From the IMG/VR virus record IMGVR_UViG_3300037587_000140, positions 1-35,592 of that record: a stretch of 35,592 nt of DNA. One strand, 5' to 3'. A program made the translations under genes and the position numbers. The DNA comes from a virus. The notes under the pieces are model-generated. The model was not told where the DNA came from and ran no database searches. It was given only the letters and a program-made list of their open reading frames with translations. Of the stretch, positions 1-8,037 are shown piece after piece (within the stretch, counting starts at the first letter, position 1; every line of letters starts with the position of its first letter).

Positions 1-123
1 CGTTTGATTATCGACGGCAGCGCGGCAGGGGTCGGAATTACCGACGAGATTATCGATCAGTTGCGGGACTACAATCTCGTACCGATCGATGTTCAAGAAC
101 TTAACATCCTCGATAACCAGTAA
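1..123 (+). CDS. 3' end of a head gene (partial), possibly capsid decoration protein
   Basis: The window opens inside a reading frame that runs in frame 1 to a TAA at 121-123, giving 40 residues that end in NILDNQ. It sits 12 bp before the major capsid gene. In lambda-like head operons this is the place of the decoration protein (gpD) or of the scaffold/protease gene. The visible tail (a glycine-rich turn, then an acidic helix containing DEIIDQLRDYN) is too short to decide. Decoration protein is a guess from position only; that it is a real gene end is well supported by codon use and spacing. Confidence 0.6.
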   Translation, partial: RLIIDGSAAGVGITDEIIDQLRDYNLVPIDVQELNILDNQ

Positions 124-135
124 GGGGCAGCAGCC

Positions 136-1233
136 ATGAGCGGCACAACTACTACGCGCATGATCCGCGCATACAACCAAATGGCGCAGCCTATGCTGTT
201 CCTTTCGGGCTTTTTTCAGAGCCCCCCTGAAAACTTCCATTCCTCGGAAGAGGTAGAAATCGATATCGTCCGTAGCGACGAAGACGTTTCTATCGTTATC
301 CAGGACCTAAGTACCGGTTACCGGATGAACTCCGACGACCTGTACACAAACAAAGGCTTTAAGCCGCCTATCCATAAAGAGGCGATTACCCTTAATGCGT
401 TTGATCTTATCAAGCGTATGCCAGGGCAGAACCCTTTCGAGTCCCCGGACTTCCGCGCGAATCTTATCGGCCGAATGTTTAACGGCATGACAAAGATTGA
501 ACGAAAAATCCGCCGGGCAATGGAACAGCAGGCGTCCCAGGTATTGCAGACGGGTATCATTACCCTTACGGACGACGCAGGCGTCGCGCTGTATACCCTG
601 GACTATAAGCCGAAGGCTACCCACTTCCCGACGGCGGGCGTTTCCTGGGCATCGGCTACCGGCGCGCAGAAAATCGCGGATATCAATAGCCTCGCGGAAG
701 TGGTCCGAAATGACGGCTTAGCAGATCCGGATCAGTTGATTCTCGGTATTGACGCGTTCGAGAATTTTATCTCGGACACTGCGATCCAAGCCCGGTTTGA
801 TATCCGACGTATTGATCTGGGGACTATCTCCGCCTTTGAAATGCGCGGTAACGGCGGGACCTTCCGGGGCATCATAGAAATCGGTAATTACCGCTACGAT
901 GTTTGGACTTATGGAGGTCGCTTTAAGGACGCACAGACCGGTAATAAAGTCCAGTTTATAGACCCCGGCAAAATTATTGTTCGGGCGTCTTCGGGTCGAC
1001 TGGACGCTACTTTCGGAGCTATCCCGAACATCGGTTCTATGCTGGGTGCCCAGGCTACTAACCTGTTGCCGGAGCTGCCGGGTCGGGTTAGCAATGTTGA
1101 CGGCGGAATGGACCTGTTTACGAACGCGTGGCTATCCCAGGACGGGGAGCAACTGTTCGGCGGTATCGGGGCGCGTCCTTTGATGATCCCAACAGCTATC
1201 GATACGTATGGCTGTCTCGATACTCAACTGTAA
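136..1233 (+). CDS. Major capsid protein, lambda gpE-like
   Basis: This 365-residue protein has the length and layout of the lambda gpE family (HK97-fold shell subunit). The N-terminal arm includes FFQSPPENFHSSEEVEIDIV, followed by a segment rich in Arg and Gln (IERKIRRAMEQQ), then the recognisable ending NPDG-type region with IVRASSGRLDATFGAI. It would form the icosahedral shell. The start follows an AAGGGG Shine-Dalgarno at 122-127. A terminator-like hairpin lies directly behind the gene, as expected for a very highly expressed subunit whose message is separated from the connector and tail genes. The family assignment is from remembered motifs, not from a search; the structural role is secure from context. 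Confidence 0.85.
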   Translation: MSGTTTTRMIRAYNQMAQPMLFLSGFFQSPPENFHSSEEVEIDIVRSDEDVSIVIQDLSTGYRMNSDDLYTNKGFKPPIHKEAITLNAFDLIKRMPGQNPFESPDFRANLIGRMFNGMTKIERKIRRAMEQQASQVLQTGIITLTDDAGVALYTLDYKPKATHFPTAGVSWASATGAQKIADINSLAEVVRNDGLADPDQLILGIDAFENFISDTAIQARFDIRRIDLGTISAFEMRGNGGTFRGIIEIGNYRYDVWTYGGRFKDAQTGNKVQFIDPGKIIVRASSGRLDATFGAIPNIGSMLGAQATNLLPELPGRVSNVDGGMDLFTNAWLSQDGEQLFGGIGARPLMIPTAIDTYGCLDTQL

Positions 1234-1241
1234 TAATTGCT

Positions 1242-1265
1242 AGGGGCTTCGGCCCCTGGCTTTTT
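1242..1265 (+). terminator. Rho-independent terminator after the capsid gene
   Basis: Stem AGGGGC (1242-1247) pairs with GCCCCT (1252-1257) across a TTCG tetraloop. It is followed by GGC and five T (1261-1265). The T-run is also the start of the leader of the next gene, whose AAGGAG ribosome-binding site follows at once. It probably acts as a partial terminator that keeps capsid message in excess over the downstream genes. Confidence 0.75.
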
Positions 1266-1279
1266 AAGGAGTTAAATCC

Positions 1280-1513
1280 ATGCCCTATTTTGTGGAAGAT
1301 GGTAAGAGCCTTACGAGCGTTCGCGGTATCCGCGGCCCGCATGAGGACGTAACCGCTAAAGATATCCCCGGCGAAAAGACCGCCGAGCGTTTGGACGAAT
1401 TAGTCGGCGCTGGCGTTCTCTATGAGGCGGACAAATCGAAACCAGAAGCTAAAGCCGCGGCTAAGAAGAAAACAGCCGCAGCGAAGGCTAAGAAAGCCGC
1501 CGATAAGAAGTAA
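1280..1513 (+). CDS. Small head-tail region protein with Lys/Ala tail
   Basis: A 77-residue protein. The first ~50 residues look folded (MPYFVEDGKSL, then RGIRGPHEDVTAKDI, then ERLDELVGAGVL), like the small proteins that follow the capsid gene in Mu-like phages (position of Mu gp35). The last ~28 residues are nearly all Lys and Ala (AAKKKTAAAKAKKAADKK) and resemble histone-H1-type tails, so contact with packaged DNA is possible. The start is preceded by AAGGAG at 1266-1271. Function is not known; the position suggests a head-completion or connector part. Confidence 0.7.
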   Translation: MPYFVEDGKSLTSVRGIRGPHEDVTAKDIPGEKTAERLDELVGAGVLYEADKSKPEAKAAAKKKTAAAKAKKAADKK

Positions 1514-1519
1514 AGAATA

Positions 1520-1909
1520 ATGGGCCTCCGAGAGATAGCGGAACAGGACCTCGGTACCATCCTAGAAGATGGCGTTACCGGTTTCGGCTGGCCCATTATT
1601 TTAACAACTCCCGACGGTACCGCCGGGGCGCTTACTGGTTTTTCCGATGATATCGCCCAGGTCATAGACCCGGATACGGGACAAGCAGTAAGCGGAAGGC
1701 TCGCCAGTGTGGCAATACGTACCGCACTGATAAGCGAGAAACTACCCGGTAAGGGTTTACCGGTCGGAATTGCGGACGCAGCTAGTAAACCCTGGCTTGT
1801 GGTTTTCGACGACATAAACGGTACGCCCTATACTTTCAAGGTCGCCCAGTCGAACCCGGACCGGGCTATCGGCCTGGTTACGTTGCTCCTGGAAATATAC
1901 ACGCCATGA
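1520..1909 (+). CDS. Putative head-tail joining protein
   Basis: A 129-residue protein of a kind commonly found between the capsid and tail-sheath genes of myophages and siphophages: MGLREIAEQDL start, an aromatic strand (GFGWPI), then DIAQVIDPDTGQAVSGR and a final FKVAQSNPDRAIGLVTLLLE. The motif IDPDTGQ is typical of neck or head-tail joining proteins. Six bases separate it from the gene before, with no good Shine-Dalgarno, so translation is probably coupled. The stop overlaps the next start (ATGA at 1906-1909). Its function is inferred from position and remembered family resemblance. Confidence 0.7.
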   Translation: MGLREIAEQDLGTILEDGVTGFGWPIILTTPDGTAGALTGFSDDIAQVIDPDTGQAVSGRLASVAIRTALISEKLPGKGLPVGIADAASKPWLVVFDDINGTPYTFKVAQSNPDRAIGLVTLLLEIYTP

Positions 1910-2586
1910 CAATAGCGACGCTGATAGATAAGCAAGATAACGTCGAAGTTATCCGGGACCAGATAGCCGCGATACTGGTAGCCGAAGTCGCTAACCAGAT
2001 GGCGCTAGCTGCCCTAGCTGCGAAGGACCCCGCCGACTGGAAGCTCCGAATTTTTACCGAACGTTCAAACCCCTGGGAACAGTTCCTCGACCCGAATGAG
2101 GCAGGCTTTGACGATAGCCCCCTCGTTAATATCTGGGTCGATAACATGAACTACGACCCGAAGGCCAGTAACGTAATGGAGCGGCAGAAAACCGAAGCCG
2201 TTTATAATATCGATTGCTACGGATACGGGCGTTCGAAGACCGACGGCGCTACCGGACATATCCCAGGCGATAAGGAGGCGGCGTTCGAAGTGCAGCGCGC
2301 GTTACGCCTGGTCCGTAACATTTTGATGGCGGCCGAAAATACATATTTACAGCTTCGCGGCCTTGTGTGGACTCGCTGGCCGCAGTCTATTACTATTTTT
2401 CAGCCCCAACTAGATAGCCACACAGTCCAGCATGTAGTAGGCGCGCGGCTCGCTTTTAGGGTAACATTCAATGAATTCTCGCCCCAGGTAGTCCCGGAAA
2501 CGTTGGAACTGGTGGCGGTCGACGTAATCCGCGCAGAAGACGGCGAAATCGTCCTCGAAGCAGATTATTCTTATCCATTGCCGTAG
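1906..2586 (+). CDS. Putative tail terminator / neck protein (Mu gp37 position)
   Basis: A 226-residue protein placed immediately before the sheath gene, where Mu-like phages encode the gp37/DUF1834-type protein and other phages the tail terminator. It has a long helical N-terminus, a beta-rich middle (DSPLVNIWVDNMNY, AVYNIDCYGYGRS) that alternates as in tail-terminator folds, and a conserved-looking RGLVWTRWPQSITIFQP strand. It overlaps the gene before by 4 bp (ATGA). Tail terminator is the best guess; a general neck protein is the alternative. Confidence 0.65.
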   Translation: MTIATLIDKQDNVEVIRDQIAAILVAEVANQMALAALAAKDPADWKLRIFTERSNPWEQFLDPNEAGFDDSPLVNIWVDNMNYDPKASNVMERQKTEAVYNIDCYGYGRSKTDGATGHIPGDKEAAFEVQRALRLVRNILMAAENTYLQLRGLVWTRWPQSITIFQPQLDSHTVQHVVGARLAFRVTFNEFSPQVVPETLELVAVDVIRAEDGEIVLEADYSYPLP

Positions 2587-2598
2587 GAGATTTTCACC

Positions 2599-4107
2599 AT
2601 GGCACTATCGAGCGCTGTTGATGCCTCTGCGGTTGCCCGCGTCGTCGGCATTAAGACCATTTTTAAGGACCTTCGCGGCGGGGGTATTTTGTTCCTTCCG
2701 CAGCGGGTCGCCGTAGTAGGGCAGGGCGCCACGGCGGCGACGTTCTCTACCACCAAAAAACAACACACGAGCGCGGCTTCGGTTGCTGCGGACTATGGTT
2801 TCGGCTCGCCGATACACCTGGCCGCTAAGGAACTGTTCCCGGTCAACGGCGACGGCGTCGGTACCATTCCGGTAACGTTCTACCCGATGGTAGACGACGC
2901 GAGCGGCGTAGCAGCTACTGGAGACGTCGCCCCGAGCGGGTCCGCGACGGAAGCAGCTAGCTATATTATCCGCGTTAATAACATCGACTCAGAAGCGTTT
3001 GTTATCAGTGTCGGCGATTCCGTCGCGGATATCGTAACCGCAGCTACCGCAGCTATTAACGCTGTTCTGGATATGCCGGTTATCGCGGTCGATGCTACCC
3101 CGGGTACCTCTACCACAGTCGATCTTACGTCGAAATGGGAAGGGACCAGCGCTAACGATATCTTCGTCGAGGTGGTCGGTTCGACTACTGCGGGTATTAG
3201 CTTCGCGGTAACGCAGCTTTCCGGCGGCCTGGTTAACCCCGACGTAGACGACGCACTTACCCAGGTCGGCGACGTCTGGGAATCAATGATGCTGAATTGC
3301 TTGGACGTCGCGGATACGACTACCCTGGGCAAATACGACGTATTCGGAGAAGGTCGATGGGGGGCGCTAACCCGTAAACCCCTTGTGGTTTTCTCCGGCG
3401 AAACTTCGGTTACCGTCGCGGCTGCGATTGCGGTACCGGACGCCCGGAAAACCGACCGCACTAACGCGCAACTGGTAGCTCCCGGCTCGAACGACCTACC
3501 GTTCGTCGTCGCCGCGCGCCAGCTCGCCCGTATCGTAGTGGTCGCGAACAACAATCCGCCCCAGGACTATGGCAGCCAAAACGCTACAGGGCTTACGCCC
3601 GGCGCCGACGGAGACCAGTGGACTTTTGCAGACCGCGACCAAGCCATTAAGGCGGGCAGTTCGTCGATTCAGGTTAAAGACGGCGTTATCAACCTGTCCG
3701 ATACGGTTACGTTTTACCACCCGACCGGCGACCCGATCCCGGCCTATCGCTTCGTGGTCGATATTGTTAAGCTGCAGAACATTATTTTTAACCTGGACCT
3801 TATCTTCGCTACTGCGGAGTGGGACGGCGCCCCGTTGATTCCAGACGACCAGCCTACCGTTAACCGGGCCGCTAAGAAGCCGAAGACGGCAGTAGCGGCA
3901 GTAGCGGCGATGCTGGATAGTCTAGGGCTCAACGCCATTATCAGTGACTCCGAAACCGCTAAGGCTAAGACCTTCGCGGAAATCGACGCGCAGAACCCCA
4001 AGCGTCTTAATGTCGTTACCACGGTTCAACTGGCAGGCAATTCGAATATTATTTCGGTAGACCTTAATTTCGGGTTCTTTTTCGGAACCCCCACGGTCGT
4101 AGCGTAA
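2599..4107 (+). CDS. Contractile tail sheath protein
   Basis: A 502-residue protein that fits the Mu gpL-type sheath family. The N-terminal arm is followed by beta-rich inserted domains (VTFYPMVDDASG; FVISVGDSVADIVTAATAAINA), and the C-terminal ~120 residues contain the usual sheath ending with ATAEWDGAPLIPDD and VTTVQLAGNSNIISVDLNF. The sheath surrounds the tube and contracts on infection. It follows a TAGGAG site at 2584-2589 and precedes the tube gene by 12 bp, the standard sheath-tube order. This gene makes the virion a myovirus. Confidence 0.9.
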   Translation: MALSSAVDASAVARVVGIKTIFKDLRGGGILFLPQRVAVVGQGATAATFSTTKKQHTSAASVAADYGFGSPIHLAAKELFPVNGDGVGTIPVTFYPMVDDASGVAATGDVAPSGSATEAASYIIRVNNIDSEAFVISVGDSVADIVTAATAAINAVLDMPVIAVDATPGTSTTVDLTSKWEGTSANDIFVEVVGSTTAGISFAVTQLSGGLVNPDVDDALTQVGDVWESMMLNCLDVADTTTLGKYDVFGEGRWGALTRKPLVVFSGETSVTVAAAIAVPDARKTDRTNAQLVAPGSNDLPFVVAARQLARIVVVANNNPPQDYGSQNATGLTPGADGDQWTFADRDQAIKAGSSSIQVKDGVINLSDTVTFYHPTGDPIPAYRFVVDIVKLQNIIFNLDLIFATAEWDGAPLIPDDQPTVNRAAKKPKTAVAAVAAMLDSLGLNAIISDSETAKAKTFAEIDAQNPKRLNVVTTVQLAGNSNIISVDLNFGFFFGTPTVVA

Positions 4108-4119
4108 GGAGTTAGGACG

Positions 4120-4500
4120 ATGGCGGTAGGTGGATCAATTGAGTCTGTAACTTTGGACGGTCGCGAATTTCCAGTCGCGGCCGACGCCGAAGCACAGCGT
4201 AAGTTAGGGGGCTTCGAAAACGAAGTCCAGGCAAACGGCAACGGTACCGCGCGACTGATTAAGACGCGGGTACCTTTGGGCATTGACGGGCTAACCGTCG
4301 AAGTCGACGACGACCGGGGCGATCAGGAGTTTATCCAAGACCTCGCGAATCGTAACGATTTCTTCCCCGTGGCTATTACGTATGCGTCGGGCAATACCTA
4401 CCAGGGTACCGCCCAAATCGTAGGGGAGAACCCCGCCAGCAGCCAGAACGCTACCCAGGCGATTAGCCTAATGGGTCCGGGGATTCTTACCAAGCAATAA
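4120..4500 (+). CDS. Tail tube protein
   Basis: A 126-residue protein directly after the sheath, the size and place of Mu gpM-type tube proteins. It starts MAVGGSIESVTLDGREFPVAADAEA, then has an alternating beta pattern (LTVEVDDDRG; YQGTAQIVGE) and ends with a loop and ISLMGPGIL, as these tubes do. It would stack as hexameric rings inside the sheath. AAGGAG at 4107-4112 is the ribosome-binding site. A strongly structured intergenic stretch follows. Confidence 0.85.
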   Translation: MAVGGSIESVTLDGREFPVAADAEAQRKLGGFENEVQANGNGTARLIKTRVPLGIDGLTVEVDDDRGDQEFIQDLANRNDFFPVAITYASGNTYQGTAQIVGENPASSQNATQAISLMGPGILTKQ

Positions 4501-4596
4501 CCGAACGAAGTAGGGCAGTAACGCCACGCGGGCGCCCTACCCCTTGCCGGCCCTATTAGGACCGGGCGTGGCACCTTTTATAAATAGGGCAAGATT
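4501..4596 (+). other. Structured intergenic region between tube and chaperone genes
   Basis: This 96-bp gap holds several inverted repeats: GTAGGGC (4510-4516) with GCCCTAC (4534-4540); GCCACGC (4523-4529) with GCGTGGC (4566-4572); and an inner hairpin CCGGCCCT-ATT-AGGACCGG (4547-4565, one mismatch). The second and third can form together, giving a branched stem followed by CACC and four T (4576-4579). The first pair excludes the second. It may be an attenuator that lowers chaperone and tape-measure expression relative to the tube. It contains no gene. Confidence 0.55.
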
Positions 4597-5010
4597 ATGG
4601 AAAACAAAATCGCGAAAGAAGTCGCGGAGCAGGAGTTCGAACGCTTCGTCGATTCGATGGACCTGGACGTCGACACCTCGGGAATGGACGCCGAAGACTT
4701 AACCGCGTTCACCAAGCAGAAAAACCGGATCGTTAAGCAGATCGAGCGCGGCGCCCTGGTCGTCAACGACAACGGGGAAGCGGTTTACACCCCACAGAAC
4801 CCCCGTTCGAAACACCAAGAGCCGATCACCTTCCACGAGCGGACCGGCGCGTCCCTGATGGCGATGGACGGCAAGAAGAAAGGCCACGATGTCGCCAAAA
4901 CCTACGCAGTGTTGGGGGATATGTGTAAGGTCCACCCGAACATTTTCGCCGGCCTCGTGGGCACCGACGTTAAAACCTGCGAGGCGTTGTTCGCTTTTTT
5001 AATGGATTAG
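4597..5010 (+). CDS. Tail assembly chaperone, short product
   Basis: A 137-residue protein between the tube and tape-measure genes, the fixed place of tail assembly chaperones (lambda gpG, Mu gp41, P2 gpE). It is helical and acidic at the N-terminus (MENKIAKEVAEQEFERFVDS), with a central QEPITFHERTG segment and a C-terminal helix. Just before its stop lies a T TTT TTA slippery sequence (4995-5001), so a part of the ribosomes should shift to the -1 frame and make a longer gpGT-like protein. Such chaperones bind the tape measure and recruit tube subunits; they are not in the virion. Confidence 0.85.
   Translation: MENKIAKEVAEQEFERFVDSMDLDVDTSGMDAEDLTAFTKQKNRIVKQIERGALVVNDNGEAVYTPQNPRSKHQEPITFHERTGASLMAMDGKKKGHDVAKTYAVLGDMCKVHPNIFAGLVGTDVKTCEALFAFLMD
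4995..5001 (+). promoter_or_regulatory. -1 ribosomal frameshift site T TTT TTA
   Basis: The zero-frame codons GCT-TTT-TTA place a perfect X XXY YYZ heptamer at 4995-5001, three codons before the zero-frame stop (TAG 5008-5010). After a one-base backward slip the reading frame is open for 71 more codons to TAA at 5214-5216. The position near the 3' end of the upstream chaperone gene and the overlap of frames are the classical arrangement in tailed phages. Confidence 0.85.
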
Positions 5011-5216
5011 TCCGCGCGACGCTGGTTAGGGGCGGGGCAGAAGTAACCCTACCGGGACGGGACCACATGTTCGCTTCGGTCTATTCAGAAATGCTTCTAC
5101 AGATTACCCGCGACTACCCAGGACTGCCGGACGCTAGAACTTTAAAGGCGCATGAGATAAGATTCTTCTTTGACGGCTTACGGGCCGAGTTAATTAAGAA
5201 TACGCAACCGAGGTAA
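5001..5216 (+). CDS. Tail chaperone extension made by -1 frameshift
   Basis: This frame is open from the slippery site to TAA at 5214-5216 and adds 71 residues to the first 135 residues of the upstream chaperone, for a fusion of about 206 residues. The extension includes LQITRDYPGLPDARTLKAHE and IRFFFDGLRAEL, which has the typical look of the downstream half of frameshifted chaperones (a DY-G-LP turn, then E-I-F-F and a short helix). An internal ATG at 5067 exists but has no good ribosome-binding site, which supports synthesis only as a fusion. The tape-measure gene starts 6 bp later. Confidence 0.8.
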   Translation, partial: NGLVRATLVRGGAEVTLPGRDHMFASVYSEMLLQITRDYPGLPDARTLKAHEIRFFFDGLRAELIKNTQPR

Positions 5217-5221
5217 ACCCA

Positions 5222-6796
5222 ATGGCGGGTCGTTTTTCAGTCGAAGCAGTTTTTAAGGCGGTCGACCGCGTAACGGCTCCCGTCTCCCGGATGCAAAACC
5301 GCGTCGGTAAGTTTACGCGGGGTATGTCGCGCGGCCTCCGAACGGTTAACAAGACCCTGTCCCAAACTACGGGGTTACTTAAGCAAGGGGCCAAGGCGGC
5401 CTTACGTTTCGGGGCGGTGGGGGTGGGGGTCTTAACCGCTTCCGTTGGACTGCTAGTCCGCGAGTTTTCAAAAGTAGAGAACGCCGAGGCCGCGTTTACT
5501 CCGTTGCTCGGCGGAGCCGAACGCGCCCGCGAAGCGGTTGAAGCCTTGAATGCGACTGCCGCATCCACGCCTTTCCAATTTGAGACGTTAGCTAGCGCGG
5601 CTAACCAGCTACTCCCAGTAATGAACGGCAACATCGAACGGACCATAAAAACCCTTCGAATGCTGGGGGACACCGCCGGGGGTAACGCCCAAAAGCTAGA
5701 GTCCATAACGCGCGGGTTTACTAAGGCGATGCTTAAGGGCAAAGTCGACATGGAATCCTTAAACATGATCGCGGAAGCAGGGGTCCCTATTTTCGGAGAT
5801 TTAGCCGCAGTAATGGGGACCGAGGTTAACGAAGCCTTTTTTAAGATGATTAGTGCGGGCAAAGTCACCACCGCACAGCTAACAAAAGCTTTTGAGAAAA
5901 TGACTACCGAAGGGGGGATCTTCTTTAACGGAATGGAGATAGCGAGCAAGACCACCACCGGCTTGCTTTCGACTTTTAAAGACAACGTATCCCTTACAGC
6001 GGCAGAACTGGGGGGTGTTTTAGCGCCCACGATCAAGGACTTAATTCGAGGGGCTACAGCTATCGCCCAGCGGATCCGGGCTTGGGTTAAGGCTAACCGA
6101 GAATTGATATCCGAAAAGTTTTTGAAGTTCGTGGGGACCACGAAAACCGCCATTTCGGGATTTATAGACACGCTGCAAACCCTCAACCGCGAAAACTCGA
6201 TACTCGAAAGGCTCGGGGAGATCGTGGTCGGCGTGGCGGCGGCGTTCGCTTTCCTTGCGGAGCATGGGACGACTATAGCGACGGTCATCGCCGGGGTGGT
6301 CGGCCTTAACGCGGTCCTAGGTATCCTCACGGGCGTTTTAACAGCCGTCAGTGTGGTTATGGCGGCCAACCCCGTAACGTTGCTCGTGTTAGCGCTCGTA
6401 GCGGCTGCGGCGGCTATTATCCTCGCATGGGAACCGATAAAAGCGTTTTTTGCGGATCTATGGGGCGGAGTAGTTGACATTTTCGATAGCGCCGTGGAAC
6501 GAGTCCTCGCTGTTGTCGATAGAATAATGGGCATTGTCTCCGCCGTAACGGGCGCAGTGTCCGCCGTAGGTTCGGGAATCTCCGACTTTTTCAACCCAGA
6601 CGAGAACGCCACCGGGTCCACCCGAGGCGGGCGTCCACAGATCGTAAGCCCGCAGGAGCGGGTAGCCCGCAGCATCGACGAACAACGAACCACCTCGACC
6701 GCCGAGGTAACGATCAAAGACGACACGGGGCGGGCCGAAGTTACAAGCGGCCGTCTGGGTCCTGGGCTTAAACTACAATCCTCGGGGGCGTTCTAA
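5222..6796 (+). CDS. Tail tape measure protein
   Basis: A 524-residue protein with the TP901-type tape-measure domain: F-KAVDRVTAPVSRM at the start, then FTPLLGGAERAREAVEALN, ANQLLPVMNGNI and FTKAMLKGKVDMESLNMIAE (residues ~95-200). Hydrophobic segments at about residues 330-415 (including IVVGVAAAFAFLAEHG and LLVLALVAAAAAIILAW) are usual for proteins that insert into the host membrane. By the ~0.15 nm per residue rule the tail would be about 80 nm long. It is short for the class. It follows the chaperone pair, as expected, and ends overlapping the next start by one base. Confidence 0.9.
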   Translation: MAGRFSVEAVFKAVDRVTAPVSRMQNRVGKFTRGMSRGLRTVNKTLSQTTGLLKQGAKAALRFGAVGVGVLTASVGLLVREFSKVENAEAAFTPLLGGAERAREAVEALNATAASTPFQFETLASAANQLLPVMNGNIERTIKTLRMLGDTAGGNAQKLESITRGFTKAMLKGKVDMESLNMIAEAGVPIFGDLAAVMGTEVNEAFFKMISAGKVTTAQLTKAFEKMTTEGGIFFNGMEIASKTTTGLLSTFKDNVSLTAAELGGVLAPTIKDLIRGATAIAQRIRAWVKANRELISEKFLKFVGTTKTAISGFIDTLQTLNRENSILERLGEIVVGVAAAFAFLAEHGTTIATVIAGVVGLNAVLGILTGVLTAVSVVMAANPVTLLVLALVAAAAAIILAWEPIKAFFADLWGGVVDIFDSAVERVLAVVDRIMGIVSAVTGAVSAVGSGISDFFNPDENATGSTRGGRPQIVSPQERVARSIDEQRTTSTAEVTIKDDTGRAEVTSGRLGPGLKLQSSGAF

Positions 6797-8037
6797 TGCC
6801 GTGGACTACCAGATTACGAGAGGCGGCCCTTACTTCCCCCGGCGGGACCCGGCTAACTTTTAACTTTGAAAATGTCTCCCAAACCGTCGAGAAGAAAACG
6901 ACTGCGTTCGAATTCCCAGACGCGGATGGTACCTTCGTCCAAGAGCTCGGGCGCAGCGGACGCCGGTACCCTTTGCGGGCGATATTCTGGGGGGGAGACT
7001 ACGACCTCGAAGCCGAGGCTTTCGACTCGATCCTGCTCGAAAGGGGTACCTTTAAACTCGAACACCCCCTCTACGGTACCGTTGACGTGGTCCCTTTCGG
7101 CCGCATTACGCGCCGGGACGACCTTAAGACCGCCGCGAACCAAGCGATTATTGAGGTTACGTTCTGGGAAACGATCGGGCTTTTGTTCCCGGCGGCCCAA
7201 GCGGACCCCGGGAGCTCGGTACTCTCGGCGGTCGACGAGTTTAACGCGGCTATCTCGGGCGCCTACGCGGACCTCCTCGGCCTCGATACCGCTATCGAAC
7301 GGGTTACCCTAGAGAATGATTACCTACGGGTTCTGGGAGCCGCACAAGAGGAGCTACAGGGCATCGCCGATACGCAAGACGACGTCCGGACGCAATTTAA
7401 CGCCATCGTAGACTCAGTTAATGCCGGGATCGATATCCTTATCTCGGACCCGCTCACCCTGGCTTTTCAGACGACCCAGCTAATCCAGGCCCCAGCGCGA
7501 GCTCTAACCGCCATAGAGGCCCGGCTATCGGCTTATGGCCGCTTGACTACAGGTATTATTGGCGGTGAAGGTGTGGCTACCCCCGGGCTAGACTCCCGCG
7601 ACTCTAACGCGTTCCACACGGCGGACCTTTACGCCTCGACAGGGGTAACGGGTTCGGTAGTTTCAGTGGTTAATAACCAGTTCATTACCAAGACCGAAGC
7701 GCTGGCGGCTGCCGAAACGATCCTTACCCAATTAACGGCCGTTACCAACTGGCGGGACGTCAACTTCGAATCTTTGGAAGAGATCGACACGGGGGAGGCG
7801 TACCAACAACTCCAAGAAGCTGTAGCGCTGGCGGCGGGATTCCTCGTCGAGATATCGTTCTCGCTCAAGCAAGAGCGCAGCGTCATACTTTCCCGAGCGA
7901 GAACGATCATCGACTTAGCCGCCGAACTGTACGGGTCCGTAGACGATCAACTCGACTTTTTGATTAGCTCGAATAACCTAAGCGGGTCGGAAATTTTGGA
8001 GCTGCCGAAAGGCCGCGAGATTGTTTATTATGTCTAG
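6796..8037 (+). CDS. DNA circulation / tail protein, Mu gpN-like
   Basis: A 413-residue protein whose N-terminus matches the DNA-circulation N-terminal family of Mu gpN: MPWTTRLREAALTSPGG, TAFEFPDADGTFVQELGRSG and FWGGDYDLEAEAFDSIL (to about residue 85), then a domain with VDVVPFGRITRRDDL. The rest is helical. In Mu-like tails gpN forms part of the baseplate hub next to gpP. It overlaps the tape measure by one base (TAATG) and the next gene by a few bases. Family assignment is good for the N-terminus. Confidence 0.8.
   Translation: MPWTTRLREAALTSPGGTRLTFNFENVSQTVEKKTTAFEFPDADGTFVQELGRSGRRYPLRAIFWGGDYDLEAEAFDSILLERGTFKLEHPLYGTVDVVPFGRITRRDDLKTAANQAIIEVTFWETIGLLFPAAQADPGSSVLSAVDEFNAAISGAYADLLGLDTAIERVTLENDYLRVLGAAQEELQGIADTQDDVRTQFNAIVDSVNAGIDILISDPLTLAFQTTQLIQAPARALTAIEARLSAYGRLTTGIIGGEGVATPGLDSRDSNAFHTADLYASTGVTGSVVSVVNNQFITKTEALAAAETILTQLTAVTNWRDVNFESLEEIDTGEAYQQLQEAVALAAGFLVEISFSLKQERSVILSRARTIIDLAAELYGSVDDQLDFLISSNNLSGSEILELPKGREIVYYV

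Noticed and set aside
2961-3554. 197-codon minus-strand frame inside the sheath gene
   Set aside because: Shadow of the sheath gene; Ser/Thr/Ala-rich, no start signal, surrounded by plus-strand genes only.
5067-5216. Independent small gene after the tail chaperone
   Set aside because: No ribosome-binding site before ATG 5067, and the frame continues unbroken from a perfect slippery site, so a frameshift fusion explains it better.
5194-6726. 510-codon open frame opposite the tape measure gene
   Set aside because: It is a mirror of a GC-rich gene, very rich in Ser, Arg and Ala, without ribosome-binding site or homology-like motifs; the tape-measure reading is certain.
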